From NCBI RefSeq assembly GCF_009600605.1, contig NZ_VWNA01000001.1, forward strand, positions 2,156,501 to 2,220,500: a DNA stretch of 64,000 bases, read 5' to 3'. The number at the start of each line of letters is the position of its first letter. The first letter of the stretch is position 1. The notes beneath the pieces were generated by a model that worked only from the letters and a program-made list of their open reading frames with translations, did not search any database and was not told where the DNA came from. This DNA comes from Segnochrobactrum spirostomi. GTDB taxonomy: Bacteria; Pseudomonadota; Alphaproteobacteria; Rhizobiales; Segnochrobactraceae. Position numbers and translations under genes: made by a program. Positions 36,141 to 46,377 of this stretch are shown here, piece by piece.

Positions 36141-36164
36141 GTATAGCATAACGCTACGCTATAC
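36141..36164. promoter_or_regulatory. 24-bp imperfect palindrome, likely HigA operator
   Basis: The 24-bp dyad begins GTATAGC and ends GCTATAC; ten of its twelve base pairs are complementary. It lies 19 bp before the putative higB remnant start and 66 bp before higA. The location is where HigA autorepression operators are found. Confidence 0.75.
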
Positions 36165-36215
36165 GGATCATCGTTGAATGGAGCGTAGGTCTCCGGAAGC
36201 CGCAAGCGTCCGCGG

Positions 36216-37793
36216 CTATCCCTTCGCCGGGCCGGCGAGGGCTTGGGCGAGGAGGAAGCCGGAGCCGGCGCCCGTGCCGGCGCCGGGCCAGGTCGAGGCG
36301 CCGCAGAGGTGGAGCCCCTCGACCGGCGTCCGGTAGCGCGACCAGCCCGGCAGGGGGCGGAACAGGAAGTTCTGGTCGAGGTGGTGGCTGCCCGACAGGT
36401 TGTCGCCGCCGATGAGGTTGGGGTTCTCCCGCTCGAGATCGCGTGGGGAGAAGACCGCCCTGCCGAGGATCTTGCCGCGCAGGCCGGGCGCGTAGCGCTC
36501 GACGAGGTCGAGGACGCGGTCGGCATAGGCGTCCTTGACCGCGTCCCAATCGGTGCCGGCGATCGCCTTGAGCGCGTCGCCACGGATCTCCGCCGGCAGC
36601 ACCCGGACCTGGAGCCACAGCACGTGCTGGCCGGCGGGGGCGCGGGACGGATCGAGCGCCGTCGGCTGGCCGACCACGACGACCGGTTCGGCCGGCAAAA
36701 GCCCCGCCATCGCCTCGGTATAGACCCGGCCCATCGTCGCGAAATCCGGGGCGAGATGGACGTAGGCGAAGCGCTTCAGCTCCTCGCCCGCGCGCCAATC
36801 CGGCAGGCCGTCCAGGGCGAGGTGGATCATCATCGTGCCCGGACCGGCGCGGAAGGCGGCGATCTTGCGGTCGAACGCGGCGCGGGCGGGATCGGCGGCG
36901 AGGAGACGGCCGAACACCAGCTTCGGATGAACGTTGGCGACGACGGCCCGGGTCGCGGCGATGCGGCGGCCGTCGGCGAGCACGACCCCTGCGGCGCGGC
37001 CGCCCGAGACCTCGATGCGCTCGACGGCCGTGCCGGTCAGCACCTCGCCGCCCGAGGCTTTCAGGAGGTTCACCATCGCCCGGATAATGACGTCCGCGCC
37101 GCCGGCGCCGATGGTCATGCCGAAGGCTTGGTTCACCATCGATTCGAGATAGGGGAAGAGCGCGCCGCCGGCGACGTCCGGCGAGAAGTCGAGGTGGAGG
37201 CCCCAGGAGGCCATCATCGCCTTGACCTTCTCGCTCTCGAAGCGGGCGTCGAGCCAGTCGCGCGGCGAGGCGGTCAGCATCCGCCCGGTTTCGAGCAGCC
37301 ACGGCAGGCCCTTCGCGCGCCACGCCTTCCAGGCGATCTTGGCGGTCTGCCACGACGGCATCGGCGCGCCGAGCAGGGCGAAGATGTGCGGCGCGTCGCC
37401 GCCGAATTCGGCGAACAGCGCCTTCCACGCCTCGGCGTCCGCCGCCGACACGCCGGCGAACCGCGCGGTCGTCATGTCGAGCGATTGGCTCACGCCGAGG
37501 AAGGTGCCGTCGGGGAACGGGCTCGCGAAGGCGTCCGTGGTGTGGGCGAAGGCGAGGCCGTGGGCGGCGAGGCGGTCCTTGTAGACCGCGTGGAACGGGG
37601 AGCCGGCGAACATGCCGAGATTCATCGCCGCGAGGTCGTGCCGGAAGCCGGGCAGCGTCACCTCGCGCGTCTTCACCGCGCCGCCGGGCTCGGCGTTGCC
37701 CTCGACGACGGTGACGCTCCAGCCCTTGGCCGCGAGATGCACCGCCGCCGCGAGCCCGTTGACGCCCGCACCGATCACGACCGCATCGACCAT
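36216..37793 (-). CDS. Phytoene-desaturase-like NAD(P)/FAD-dependent oxidoreductase
   Basis: The 525-aa protein belongs to the CrtI/PYROXD2-like flavoprotein group. It opens with the FAD motif VIGAGVNGLAAAVHLA, and GGAVKT and GAGGADVIIRAMV follow. The C-terminus has the second nucleotide-binding motif STWPGAGTGAGSGFLL. GGAGAG lies before the ATG at 37793; a longer frame to 38063 is Arg-rich and unlike the family. A paralogue (39358-40959) lies on the other strand, and the two share blocks such as VGQPTALDPSRAP. Members include polyene desaturases and uncharacterised enzymes; no carotenoid genes are nearby, so the substrate is unknown. Confidence 0.85.
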   Translation of the reverse strand: MVDAVVIGAGVNGLAAAVHLAAKGWSVTVVEGNAEPGGAVKTREVTLPGFRHDLAAMNLGMFAGSPFHAVYKDRLAAHGLAFAHTTDAFASPFPDGTFLGVSQSLDMTTARFAGVSAADAEAWKALFAEFGGDAPHIFALLGAPMPSWQTAKIAWKAWRAKGLPWLLETGRMLTASPRDWLDARFESEKVKAMMASWGLHLDFSPDVAGGALFPYLESMVNQAFGMTIGAGGADVIIRAMVNLLKASGGEVLTGTAVERIEVSGGRAAGVVLADGRRIAATRAVVANVHPKLVFGRLLAADPARAAFDRKIAAFRAGPGTMMIHLALDGLPDWRAGEELKRFAYVHLAPDFATMGRVYTEAMAGLLPAEPVVVVGQPTALDPSRAPAGQHVLWLQVRVLPAEIRGDALKAIAGTDWDAVKDAYADRVLDLVERYAPGLRGKILGRAVFSPRDLERENPNLIGGDNLSGSHHLDQNFLFRPLPGWSRYRTPVEGLHLCGASTWPGAGTGAGSGFLLAQALAGPAKG

Positions 37794-38163
37794 CGCTCTC
37801 TCCGTTCCCCTGCGCCGTTCGGCGTCTCGCCCATCATAGTCTCGAATGCATGGACCTTGTCCATCGCTTCGAGGCGGTTCGCGTCGGTCGCGAAGGCGGC
37901 GGCGCGATCGATATCGCCGGGTGCCGGTCGCCTCCGTTTCCGAAGAAATCTGCCGTTTGCCGGGCAAGGATCGCGGCCGGCGCGCGCATCCGGACGACCG
38001 CCCGCGTCTCACCGCGGAGCCCGCGCCGCGGCGGGGCGGTGCGGCAGATGCTTGCGTTCTCATATTTCCGTCCTAGGATGAGCGCACCGCGCCGGCGGGC
38101 GACGAGGGCGGCAGGAGACCGCCCGGGCCCGGCGGCATCCGTCCGCACAGGGGAACGTCTCGC

Positions 38164-38952
38164 ATGTCCGCTCAGGAAATCCTTTCGAACGTCGCCACCG
38201 CCCTCGCCGGCGGCGGCATCAAGGTCGTCGACCTCGCCGCCCCGCTCGGCCCCGACACCCCGATCCTCTATCTGCCCCCGGAGATCGGCAAGAACACCCC
38301 GAAGGTCGAGGTCCACACGATCTCCCATTACGACCAGGACGGCCCCTATTGGGCGTGGAACTGGATGGTGCTCGGCGAGCACACCGGCACCCACTTCGAC
38401 GCCCCGGCGCACTGGATCACCGGCAAGGACAACACGGACAACACCACCGATACGATCCCGCCGCAGAACTTCGTCGCCCCGGCGAACGTCATCGATTGCA
38501 GCGCCGAGGTCGCGGCGAATCCGGACTTCCTGCTCACCGTCGACGCGGTGAAGGCGTGGGAAGCCAAGCACGGCGCCATCGAGCCCGGCTCCTGGGTGCT
38601 GATGCGCACCGACTGGTACCACCGCAACACCGACGCGGCCGCCTTCCTCAACGCCGACGCCAACGGCCCGCACTCCCCCGGCCCGACGCCGGAGGTCATC
38701 GAGTACATCCTCTCGAAGGGCGTGATCGGCTGGGGCGTCGAGACGGTCGGCACCGATGCCGGTGCGGCCGCGGGTTTCAACCCGCCGTTCCCGGCCCACA
38801 ACCTGATGCACAAGGCGAACCGCTACGGCCTCGCGAGCCTCGTCAATCTCGACAAGCTGCCGCCGAAGGGCGCGATCCTGATCGCCGCGCCGCTGAAGTT
38901 CGTGCAGGGCACCGGCAGCCCGGTGCGCGTGTTGGCCCTCGTCGCCGGCTGA
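38164..38952 (+). CDS. Cyclase-family hydrolase (kynurenine-formamidase-like fold)
   Basis: The 262-aa product is a cyclase-family (PF04199) protein. The metal-binding signature HTGTHFDAPAHW lies at about residues 73-84, with GWGVETVGTD and FPAHNLMHKANRYG later; this is the fold of KynB kynurenine formamidase and of amide or ester hydrolases. The sequence is about 50 residues longer than KynB and no tryptophan-catabolism genes are near, so I would not assign that role. AGGGGAA precedes the ATG. It lies between the two paralogous FAD enzymes and is divergent from the first. Confidence 0.85.
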   Translation: MSAQEILSNVATALAGGGIKVVDLAAPLGPDTPILYLPPEIGKNTPKVEVHTISHYDQDGPYWAWNWMVLGEHTGTHFDAPAHWITGKDNTDNTTDTIPPQNFVAPANVIDCSAEVAANPDFLLTVDAVKAWEAKHGAIEPGSWVLMRTDWYHRNTDAAAFLNADANGPHSPGPTPEVIEYILSKGVIGWGVETVGTDAGAAAGFNPPFPAHNLMHKANRYGLASLVNLDKLPPKGAILIAAPLKFVQGTGSPVRVLALVAG

Positions 38953-38996
38953 CGCCGCGCGCTCCGACGTACGCCGCAATTACTCCTCTCTCCGTC

Positions 38997-39081
38997 GTCA
39001 TTCCCGGGCTTGTCCCGGGAATCTAGGGCGGCGAGCATCGCGTTCGCGGCTCCTGGGTCCCGGGACAAGCCCGGGGATGAC
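38997..39081. repeat. Palindromic repeat element with 25-bp arms
   Basis: The left arm at about 38997-39021 begins GTCATTCCCGGGCTTG and the right arm at about 39057-39081 is its near-perfect inverse (CAAGCCCGGGGATGAC), separated by a 35-bp spacer. It lies downstream of the cyclase gene. It resembles dispersed palindromic intergenic elements known from alphaproteobacteria. The rest of the gap, to 39357, has no gene I can support. Confidence 0.8.
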
Positions 39082-39357
39082 CACGGTGAGGGTGTTCTCT
39101 GCCGCGTCAGCGAGGCGTTCGCCGACGGTGATGGCCGAGGTTCGATATCCCGGATTGCGGCGACCCGGCAGGAGTTGACGACGGAGAGGGACATCCTCCG
39201 TCGGCACCCGCCGCGGCGACGGGGCCCTGAACGCCGACAGATGAAGCGGGGACCGAGTGGCGGCGGACCTCGTTCCATTCCGTCCCGTGCGGTGGCGCCG
39301 TCCGCCTGCCGTGCCCGTACCGCCCGCCGCCTTTGAGCCCGAACGGGAGACGCTTCG

Positions 39358-40959
39358 ATGAGCGGACACACCGCCTCTTCCTCCGGCGCCGATTACGTGA
39401 TCGTCGGCAGCGGCATCAACGCCCTCGTCGCCGCCGCGATGCTCGGCCGCAAGGGCCGCAAGGTCGTCCTGCTCGAGCGCAACGACCGCATCGGCGGCTG
39501 CCTCCGCACCGAGGAGGTGACGGCGCCGGGCTTCGTCCACGACGTGATGGCGACCACCTTCGTGCTCTTCATCACCTCGCCGGCTTATGCGGCGCTCGGC
39601 AAGGACCTGGAGGCCCGCGGCCTCGCCTTCTGCCACTCCCCGACCCCGACCGGCGTGCTCCTGCCCGATGGCCGCCATGCCGTGCTGGCGATGGACCGCG
39701 CCCGCAACGTCGCCGCTTTCGAGGCGCTGGCGGTCGGCGACGGCAAGGCCTTCGACCGCACCATGCAGCGGCTCGGCGCCGATGCGCCGTTCCTGTTCGC
39801 CCTGCTCGGCGGGTCGCTCTGGTCGGGCGCGATGGTCAAGACGGTCCTCAAGGAAGCCTGGCGCCGCGGTCCCCGCGCCCTCGCGCGCTTCTTCGGCGAG
39901 GCGCTGGAGCCCGCCCGCGGCCATCTCGAAAGCACCTACGGCTCCGAGGTCACGCGGGCGCTGTGGGCGCCGTGGGTGCTGCATTGCGGCCTCGGACCCG
40001 AAAGCGCCTATTCGGCCGAGATGGTCAAGGTGATCGGCTTCGCCGTCGAGGCGGCCGGCTGCCCGATCGTGAAGGGCGGAGCGAAGACCTTCCTCGCCGC
40101 CTTCGAGCGCCTCATCATCGACCAGGGCGGCACCATCCTCACCGGGGCCGACGTCGTCGCGATCGAGCGCGGCGCCGGCGGCCGGGCGACCGGCGTGCGC
40201 ACCGCCGACGGCCGCCGGTTCGCGGCGAGCCGGGGCGTGATCGCCTCGACCGCGCCGAAGCAGCTTTACCAAGGCCTGCTCGGCGGCGCAGACCTCCCCG
40301 AGACGGTGCGCGACGACCTCCAGGGCTTCCGCCACGGCAAGGGCAACCTCCAGGTCCATTATGCCCTGTCGCGGCCGCCGCGCTGGCGTGACGGCGATCT
40401 CGGCGGCGTCGCCCTGCTCCATCTGACGCCCGGTCTCGACGGCGTGTCGCGGGCCGCGAACGAGGCCGAACGCGGCCTCCTGCCGGCGGTTCCGACCATC
40501 TGCGTCGGCCAGCCGACCGCGCTCGATCCGAGCCGGGCGCCGGAGGGTCAGGCGATCCTGTGGCTGCAATTGCCCGAGGCGCCGCGGGTGCTCAAGGGCG
40601 ACGCGGCCGGCGAGATCGCCGTCGATCCCGCCGCCGGCTGGACCGAGGCGGTGCGCGAGGCCTATGCCGACCGCATCGAGGCGATCCTCGCCCGCCACAT
40701 CGAGGATTTCGCCGCGACCAAGATCGCCCGGCGCGTGTTCTCCCCGGCCGATCTCGAAGCCCTCAACGTCAATCTCGTCGGCGGCGATCCCTATGGCGGG
40801 GCCTGCGGGCTCGACCAATTCTTCCTGTGGCGGCCGCTCAAGGGCTCGGTGAACCACCGCACCTTCGTGCCCGGCCTCTATCATATCGGCGCGTCGACCC
40901 ACCCGGGTCCGGGCCTCGGCGGCGGATCGGGCTTCCTGCTCGCCCAGTCGCTCGCGTAG
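39358..40959 (+). CDS. Phytoene-desaturase-like FAD oxidoreductase (paralogue)
   Basis: The 533-aa flavoprotein has the FAD motif VIVGSGINALVAAAMLGRKG and the following GGCLRTEEV, and ends with STHPGPGLGGGSGFLLAQSLA. It is a clear paralogue of the enzyme at 36216-37793: both share VGQPTALDPSRAP, FSP-x-DLE and a conserved C-terminal end. GGGAGA precedes the ATG. The MarR gene begins 9 bp after its stop, so the two are likely an operon. Oppositely directed paralogues flanking a cyclase suggest one functional unit, for which I know no described pathway. Confidence 0.85.
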   Translation: MSGHTASSSGADYVIVGSGINALVAAAMLGRKGRKVVLLERNDRIGGCLRTEEVTAPGFVHDVMATTFVLFITSPAYAALGKDLEARGLAFCHSPTPTGVLLPDGRHAVLAMDRARNVAAFEALAVGDGKAFDRTMQRLGADAPFLFALLGGSLWSGAMVKTVLKEAWRRGPRALARFFGEALEPARGHLESTYGSEVTRALWAPWVLHCGLGPESAYSAEMVKVIGFAVEAAGCPIVKGGAKTFLAAFERLIIDQGGTILTGADVVAIERGAGGRATGVRTADGRRFAASRGVIASTAPKQLYQGLLGGADLPETVRDDLQGFRHGKGNLQVHYALSRPPRWRDGDLGGVALLHLTPGLDGVSRAANEAERGLLPAVPTICVGQPTALDPSRAPEGQAILWLQLPEAPRVLKGDAAGEIAVDPAAGWTEAVREAYADRIEAILARHIEDFAATKIARRVFSPADLEALNVNLVGGDPYGGACGLDQFFLWRPLKGSVNHRTFVPGLYHIGASTHPGPGLGGGSGFLLAQSLA

Positions 40960-40968
40960 AGGTCCGGC

Positions 40969-41535
40969 ATGGCGAACGACGACGAGATCCCGAACGGAGA
41001 CGCCGGACTGTCCGACGCCGAGGCGGCCGAAGCACGCCTCGGCGACCGCTTCCGCACCGGCGTGCTGCACCGGGCCGGCGGCGAGCGGCCCAGCATGGGC
41101 GAGATCGGCCTCAACCAGTTCGCGCCCTACCTGATGAACCGCATCATGGCGCGCTGGAACCTCAACATGGCCGAGGCGCTCAAGGCCCACGACCTGACGA
41201 CGGCCAAGATGCGGGCGCTCACCGTGCTCTCGGTGTCGTCCGGGCTCACCATCAACGAGCTCTCGGTCTTCGCCGTCACCGAGCAATCGACCATGAGCCG
41301 CACCCTCGATTCGCTCGAGGAGCAGGGCTATGTGCGCCGCCGCCAGCGCCCGGACGACATGCGGGTGCGCGAGGTCAGCCTGACCGAAGCCGGCCGCGAC
41401 GCCTTCGCGGCGATCTGGCCGATGCTCTACGACATGTTCGACCGGCTGTTCGACGACGTCGACGAGGACGAGTTCCAGGCCTTCGCCGGCACCCTGCACA
41501 AGCTTCTGCGCAACATCCGCAAGCACGACATCTGA
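40969..41535 (+). CDS. MarR-family transcriptional regulator
   Basis: The 188-aa product has the MarR winged helix: LTTAKMRALTVLSVSSGLTI, then the recognition helix in TEQSTMSRTLDSLEEQG, and a wing with RPDDMRVREVSLTEAG. About 50 residues precede the domain, which is longer than usual. It starts 9 bp after the paralogous FAD oxidoreductase and has AGAGG at proper spacing, so it is in that operon and probably controls it. The effector is unknown, likely an aromatic or phenolic compound by family analogy. Confidence 0.88.
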   Translation: MANDDEIPNGDAGLSDAEAAEARLGDRFRTGVLHRAGGERPSMGEIGLNQFAPYLMNRIMARWNLNMAEALKAHDLTTAKMRALTVLSVSSGLTINELSVFAVTEQSTMSRTLDSLEEQGYVRRRQRPDDMRVREVSLTEAGRDAFAAIWPMLYDMFDRLFDDVDEDEFQAFAGTLHKLLRNIRKHDI

Positions 41536-41585
41536 CGGCCGAAGACACGCCGCGGCTCTTCCGGCGTCGGCCCCACCGGAACGAT

Positions 41586-42284
41586 ATGATGGAGTCTGCG
41601 CCTGAAACACCGTTGTTGGGCGGCCGCGTCACGGCGGGTGTCGTGCGGGTCGGAGGCACGGTGCGCAGGCCGAAATCTGCCAACTCCGACTTCGTCAGCC
41701 GGCTGTTGCTGTATCTGGAGCGCCGAGGCTTCAACGCAGCCCCGTCCTTCTTGGGAACGGATGAAAAAGGACGGGATGTCCTCTCCTTCATCGAGGGTGA
41801 CGTTCCCGCTGAGCTCGGGTGGCATGACGACGAAGCGCTCGCCGACGCGGCCGTTCTCATCCGGAATTTTCACGATATCGGCGAGGGCTTCATCCCGGCC
41901 GACGCGGCTCCGTCCGGGAATGCGGAGACCGTCTGCCACAATGATCTTTCGCCCTGCAACTTCGTGTTCAGAGAGGGCAGACCGATTGCGCTGATCGATT
42001 TCGACGTGGCAGCGCCGGGGGCTAGGGTAGATGACCTCGCCTATGCGGCGTGGCTTTGGCTCGACCTGGGTTCGAACGATATTTCCCCTGCGGAACAGCG
42101 GCGCCGGCTAGCGCTCTTCGTGGGTGCCTATGGTCCGGTGGATCAGGAGCGCTTGGTTCCGGCGATCCTGAGGCGGCAGGCGCTTCTCATCGCCGAGGGC
42201 AAGCGCAAGGGCGATCGCCCCATGGTCCGATGGGCTGAGCAATGCTCGCACTGGACCCGTCGGCATCTCCACACTCCTCGATGA
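41586..42284 (+). CDS. Small aminoglycoside-phosphotransferase-family kinase
   Basis: The 232-aa protein has the phosphotransferase catalytic loop VCHNDLSPCNFVF (Asp and Asn for catalysis and metal) and the downstream IDFDVAAPG metal-binding Asp, so it is an APH/choline-kinase-like enzyme. The usual N-terminal lobe is abbreviated, with no obvious glycine-rich loop, although a family with the segment VRRPKSANSDFVSRLL exists in this short form. The composition is less GC-rich than the neighbours. The substrate could be any small amine, alcohol or antibiotic. It ends 17 bp from the convergent chrA gene. Confidence 0.75.
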   Translation: MMESAPETPLLGGRVTAGVVRVGGTVRRPKSANSDFVSRLLLYLERRGFNAAPSFLGTDEKGRDVLSFIEGDVPAELGWHDDEALADAAVLIRNFHDIGEGFIPADAAPSGNAETVCHNDLSPCNFVFREGRPIALIDFDVAAPGARVDDLAYAAWLWLDLGSNDISPAEQRRRLALFVGAYGPVDQERLVPAILRRQALLIAEGKRKGDRPMVRWAEQCSHWTRRHLHTPR

Positions 42285-42301
42285 GACGTCTGATCGTTCG
42301 T

Positions 42302-43534
42302 TCACGCCGCGCCGAGGATACCCGCGGCGGCGGCGAGCACGACGACGAGCCAGGGCGGCGCCTTCCACAAAACCAGGAGCCCGAACCCGGCGAGCGCCAC
42401 GGCGGCGTCGCGCGGGCCGTGGACGGCGCTCGTCCACAACGGGTCGTAGAGGGCGGCGGCGAGCAGCCCCACGACGGCCGCGTTGACGCCCGAGAGTGCC
42501 GTGCGGGCGGCCGTGTTCTGCCGCAGGCCGTGCCAGAACGGCAGCGCCGCGGTGACCAGGAGGAGGCCGGGCAGTGAGATTGCGACGAGGGCGATCAGGC
42601 CGCCAGTGATTCCGTTCGGCAGCGGGCCTTCGGCGGCGCCGAGGAAGGCCGCGAAGGTGAAGAGCGGCCCCGGCAACGCCTGGGCGATGCCGTAGCCGGC
42701 GAGGAAGGTCCCCGGCGCGACCCAGCCTCTGTCGACGACGGACGCCTGGAGCAGCGGCAGGATGACGTGGCCGCCGCCGAACACGAGGGCGCCGGCGTGA
42801 TAGAAGGCGGCGAAAAGATCCGCCCCATGGCCGAGGCTTCCCCGCAGCAGCGCCGGCAGCGCGAAGACGGCCGCGAACAGCAGAAGGGCGATCAGGCCGA
42901 TGCGCCGCGGCAGGTGGGGAAAGCCGCTTTCCGCCGCGATGCTCTCGGCCGCCTTGGTCCAACCCGCGGTGCGGCCGGCGGCGCGGAGGCCGAGGGCGAT
43001 CAGGGCGGCGAGGGCGATCGCGCCGATCTGGGCGAACGGGCCGGCGGTCAGCACGAGGACGGCCGCGGCGATCGCGATGGTGCCGCGCGCCGCGTCGGGT
43101 GCGAGCGCCCGCGCCATGCCGAGCACCGCCTGCCCCACCACCGCGACCGCGACGAGCTTCAAGCCGTGGAGAAGGCCGGTCGCGAGCGGTCCCTCGAAGC
43201 GGGTGGCGAAGCCGGCGGCCGCGAGCATCAAGACCGCCGACGGCCAGGTGAAGCCGAGCCAGGCGGCGAGGCCGCCCAGCGTCCCGCGTTGCGACAGGCC
43301 GATGGCGAAGCCGAGCTGGCTCGACGCCGGGCCGGGCAGGAACTGGCAGAGGCCGAGCAGGTCGGCGAAGGCCGTCTCGTCGAGCCAGCGCCGCCGCACC
43401 ACGAAGGCGTCGCGGAAATAACCGAGATGGGCGTTCGGCCCGCCGAAGGCGGTGAGGCCGAGCCGGGTGAAGACGAGGAACAGCGCGAGGACGGAGAGGC
43501 GCGGAAGCGCCGGACCGGGGGCGTCGTGGCTCAT
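42302..43534 (-). CDS. chrA: Chromate transporter ChrA
   Basis: The 410-aa membrane protein has two fused CHR domains and about ten membrane helices. The first domain shows TAFGGPNAHLGYF and QFLPGPASSQLG; the second shows GGGHVILPLL and ALPGPLFTFAAFL. CHR proteins of this long type export chromate and give resistance, though the true cargo is often untested. The ATG at 43534 begins a short soluble leader; the frame extends to 43591. It lies 74 bp downstream of tsaB on the same strand. Confidence 0.9.
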   Translation of the reverse strand: MSHDAPGPALPRLSVLALFLVFTRLGLTAFGGPNAHLGYFRDAFVVRRRWLDETAFADLLGLCQFLPGPASSQLGFAIGLSQRGTLGGLAAWLGFTWPSAVLMLAAAGFATRFEGPLATGLLHGLKLVAVAVVGQAVLGMARALAPDAARGTIAIAAAVLVLTAGPFAQIGAIALAALIALGLRAAGRTAGWTKAAESIAAESGFPHLPRRIGLIALLLFAAVFALPALLRGSLGHGADLFAAFYHAGALVFGGGHVILPLLQASVVDRGWVAPGTFLAGYGIAQALPGPLFTFAAFLGAAEGPLPNGITGGLIALVAISLPGLLLVTAALPFWHGLRQNTAARTALSGVNAAVVGLLAAALYDPLWTSAVHGPRDAAVALAGFGLLVLWKAPPWLVVVLAAAAGILGAA

Positions 43535-43608
43535 CGCGGCGCTCCGAGGGACAGGGATCGGCACGCTACACGGCCGCGCGCACGGCGTCACCGGCAGGGA
43601 TCGGCCCC

Positions 43609-44298
43609 TCAGGCGGGGCGGGCGCGCAGCGTGTTCGGCGCCGCCGGCTTGGCGTCGGGCGGGCGCAGATAAAGCGGCTCGGGCGGGTGGCTCGCGGGAT
43701 CGGCGGCGGCGCCGAGCCGGCCGAGCACGCCGACATCGAGCGGCGAGACGGTCGGGGTGGGATGATCGGCATGGGCCTGCGCGGTGCAGTAGCCGGCGAT
43801 CAGGGGCGCACCGGAGCCGGCGAGGATCGCGCCCGGCGCGAGCCGCGTCGCCACCACGTCGACCGGGAGCAGCGCCGGCGCGTCGATAGGAAGGCCGGCT
43901 TCGTTGAAGCTCTGGGCGTAGACGAGGCCGCGGCGGGCATCGATGGCGGCGGTGACGGGGCAGGGAATCGCTCCCCGCGCGCTCGCGGCGAGCACGGCCA
44001 GCGTGGTGATGCCGACCACGGGAATGCCGAGGGCGAGGCCGAGGCCGCGGGCGGTCGAGAGCGCGATGCGCACGCCGGTGAAGCTGCCCGGCCCGATGGT
44101 GACGGCGATGCGGTCGAGCGCCGAGACGTCGATCTCCGCCTCGCCGAGCACGGCGGCGACGAGATCCATCAGCCGCTCGGCGTGGCCCGTCGCGCCGGGT
44201 TCGGTCGCGACCGCGAGGCGCTCGGCGCTGCCGTCAGCCGTCACTAGGGCGGCGGCGGACACGGCGTCGAGGGCGGAATCGAGGGCGAGGAGCTTCAT
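43609..44298 (-). CDS. tsaB: tRNA threonylcarbamoyladenosine biosynthesis protein TsaB
   Basis: The 229-aa protein is the TsaB paralogue of the Kae1/TsaD family. It begins MKLLALDSALDAVSAA and has the conserved GPGSFTGVRIALSTARGLGLAL, and it lacks the metal-binding His pair of TsaD. TsaB acts with TsaD and TsaE to make t6A37 in tRNAs that read ANN codons. The start was fixed by the conserved N-terminus. In many Hyphomicrobiales rimI follows tsaB; here chrA follows instead. It lies 38 bp downstream of the aminotransferase gene. Confidence 0.92.
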   Translation of the reverse strand: MKLLALDSALDAVSAAALVTADGSAERLAVATEPGATGHAERLMDLVAAVLGEAEIDVSALDRIAVTIGPGSFTGVRIALSTARGLGLALGIPVVGITTLAVLAASARGAIPCPVTAAIDARRGLVYAQSFNEAGLPIDAPALLPVDVVATRLAPGAILAGSGAPLIAGYCTAQAHADHPTPTVSPLDVGVLGRLGAAADPASHPPEPLYLRPPDAKPAAPNTLRARPA

Positions 44299-44336
44299 GG
44301 GGAAGGCGGCGGCCGGTCGCCCGGCCGCCGATCGTC

Positions 44337-45623
<1,287 letters not shown>

Positions 45624-45831
45624 TCATGGTGCGAGCCGGCCTGTCGACCGCGCCGAATTTCGTCCGTTCGGAGGAAGGGGCGCCGCGCTTGCCGCTCGGC
45701 TGCTGTCACTAGAACATTTCCCCCGCGGGCGAAACCGTCCGCAGGGCGAAAGCGCCGCCGTCAGGCGACTTTCGAATCGTTGGCGAGATCGCCTCGATCG
45801 CGCGCCCGTCAGGCGGGACGCGCAGGCGCGA

Positions 45832-46185
45832 TCAGAACTGGATCTGGCCCGGCGCCACGTTGGCGTGCTCTTCGTCGATCCAGCCGGTCGGCGCGGTGCT
45901 GTTGTCGACCATCGGCAGCGGGGCGACCCAGGAATAGGGCGAGCCGAGCATCTCGTTCGCCGGCGCCGAGGTCATCGGGCTGCCTTCCTGCATGTAGACG
46001 CCCGGCAGGCCGTTGTAGGGGCCGTTGTAGGGACCCGTCGGCTTCGTGATCGTCACTTCCGGCGAGCCGGATTTCGCCTGCTGCGCCGATGCTCCCGCCG
46101 CATTCAGGGCCACGATCGCGGTCGCGAGCGCGCCCGTCAAAAGGGCGTGGCGCGGCGCGAGGGCGCGGGAAAGAGCGGTACGCAT
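45832..46185 (-). CDS. Hypothetical secreted protein, 117 aa
   Basis: I do not recognise this protein. A signal peptide (LLTGALATAIVALNAAGASAQ) is predicted by eye, with cleavage after about residue 34. The mature part is Pro/Gly/Asn-rich with a small repeat (GPYNGPYNG) and no cysteine. An ideal GGAGG lies seven bases before the ATG. It lies in a 0.8-kb stretch between trpS and aatA with no co-oriented close partner. Small periplasmic proteins like this occur often in this order and have no assigned role. Confidence 0.65.
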   Translation of the reverse strand: MRTALSRALAPRHALLTGALATAIVALNAAGASAQQAKSGSPEVTITKPTGPYNGPYNGLPGVYMQEGSPMTSAPANEMLGSPYSWVAPLPMVDNSTAPTGWIDEEHANVAPGQIQF

Positions 46186-46377
46186 TGATCACCTCCGTCA
46201 ATCGCCGGCTCGCGCATCCGGGCGACGGACACGGCACCAGCCCCGGGGCACAGCTTATAGCAAAATAGATGAACGAAAAACGAGCGTCGCCGTGCGGAAA
46301 TTCCAGGCTGTTGCACGGGGGCCATGCCGCGACGAGGCGGCACACCCCCGGAACCCCTGGTTCCGAGGGTCGCGCGA

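Noticed and set aside
38998-41610. 870-aa minus-strand frame opposite the second FAD oxidoreductase
   Set aside because: Antisense shadow; the plus strand carries complete FAD-binding motifs and good start sites.
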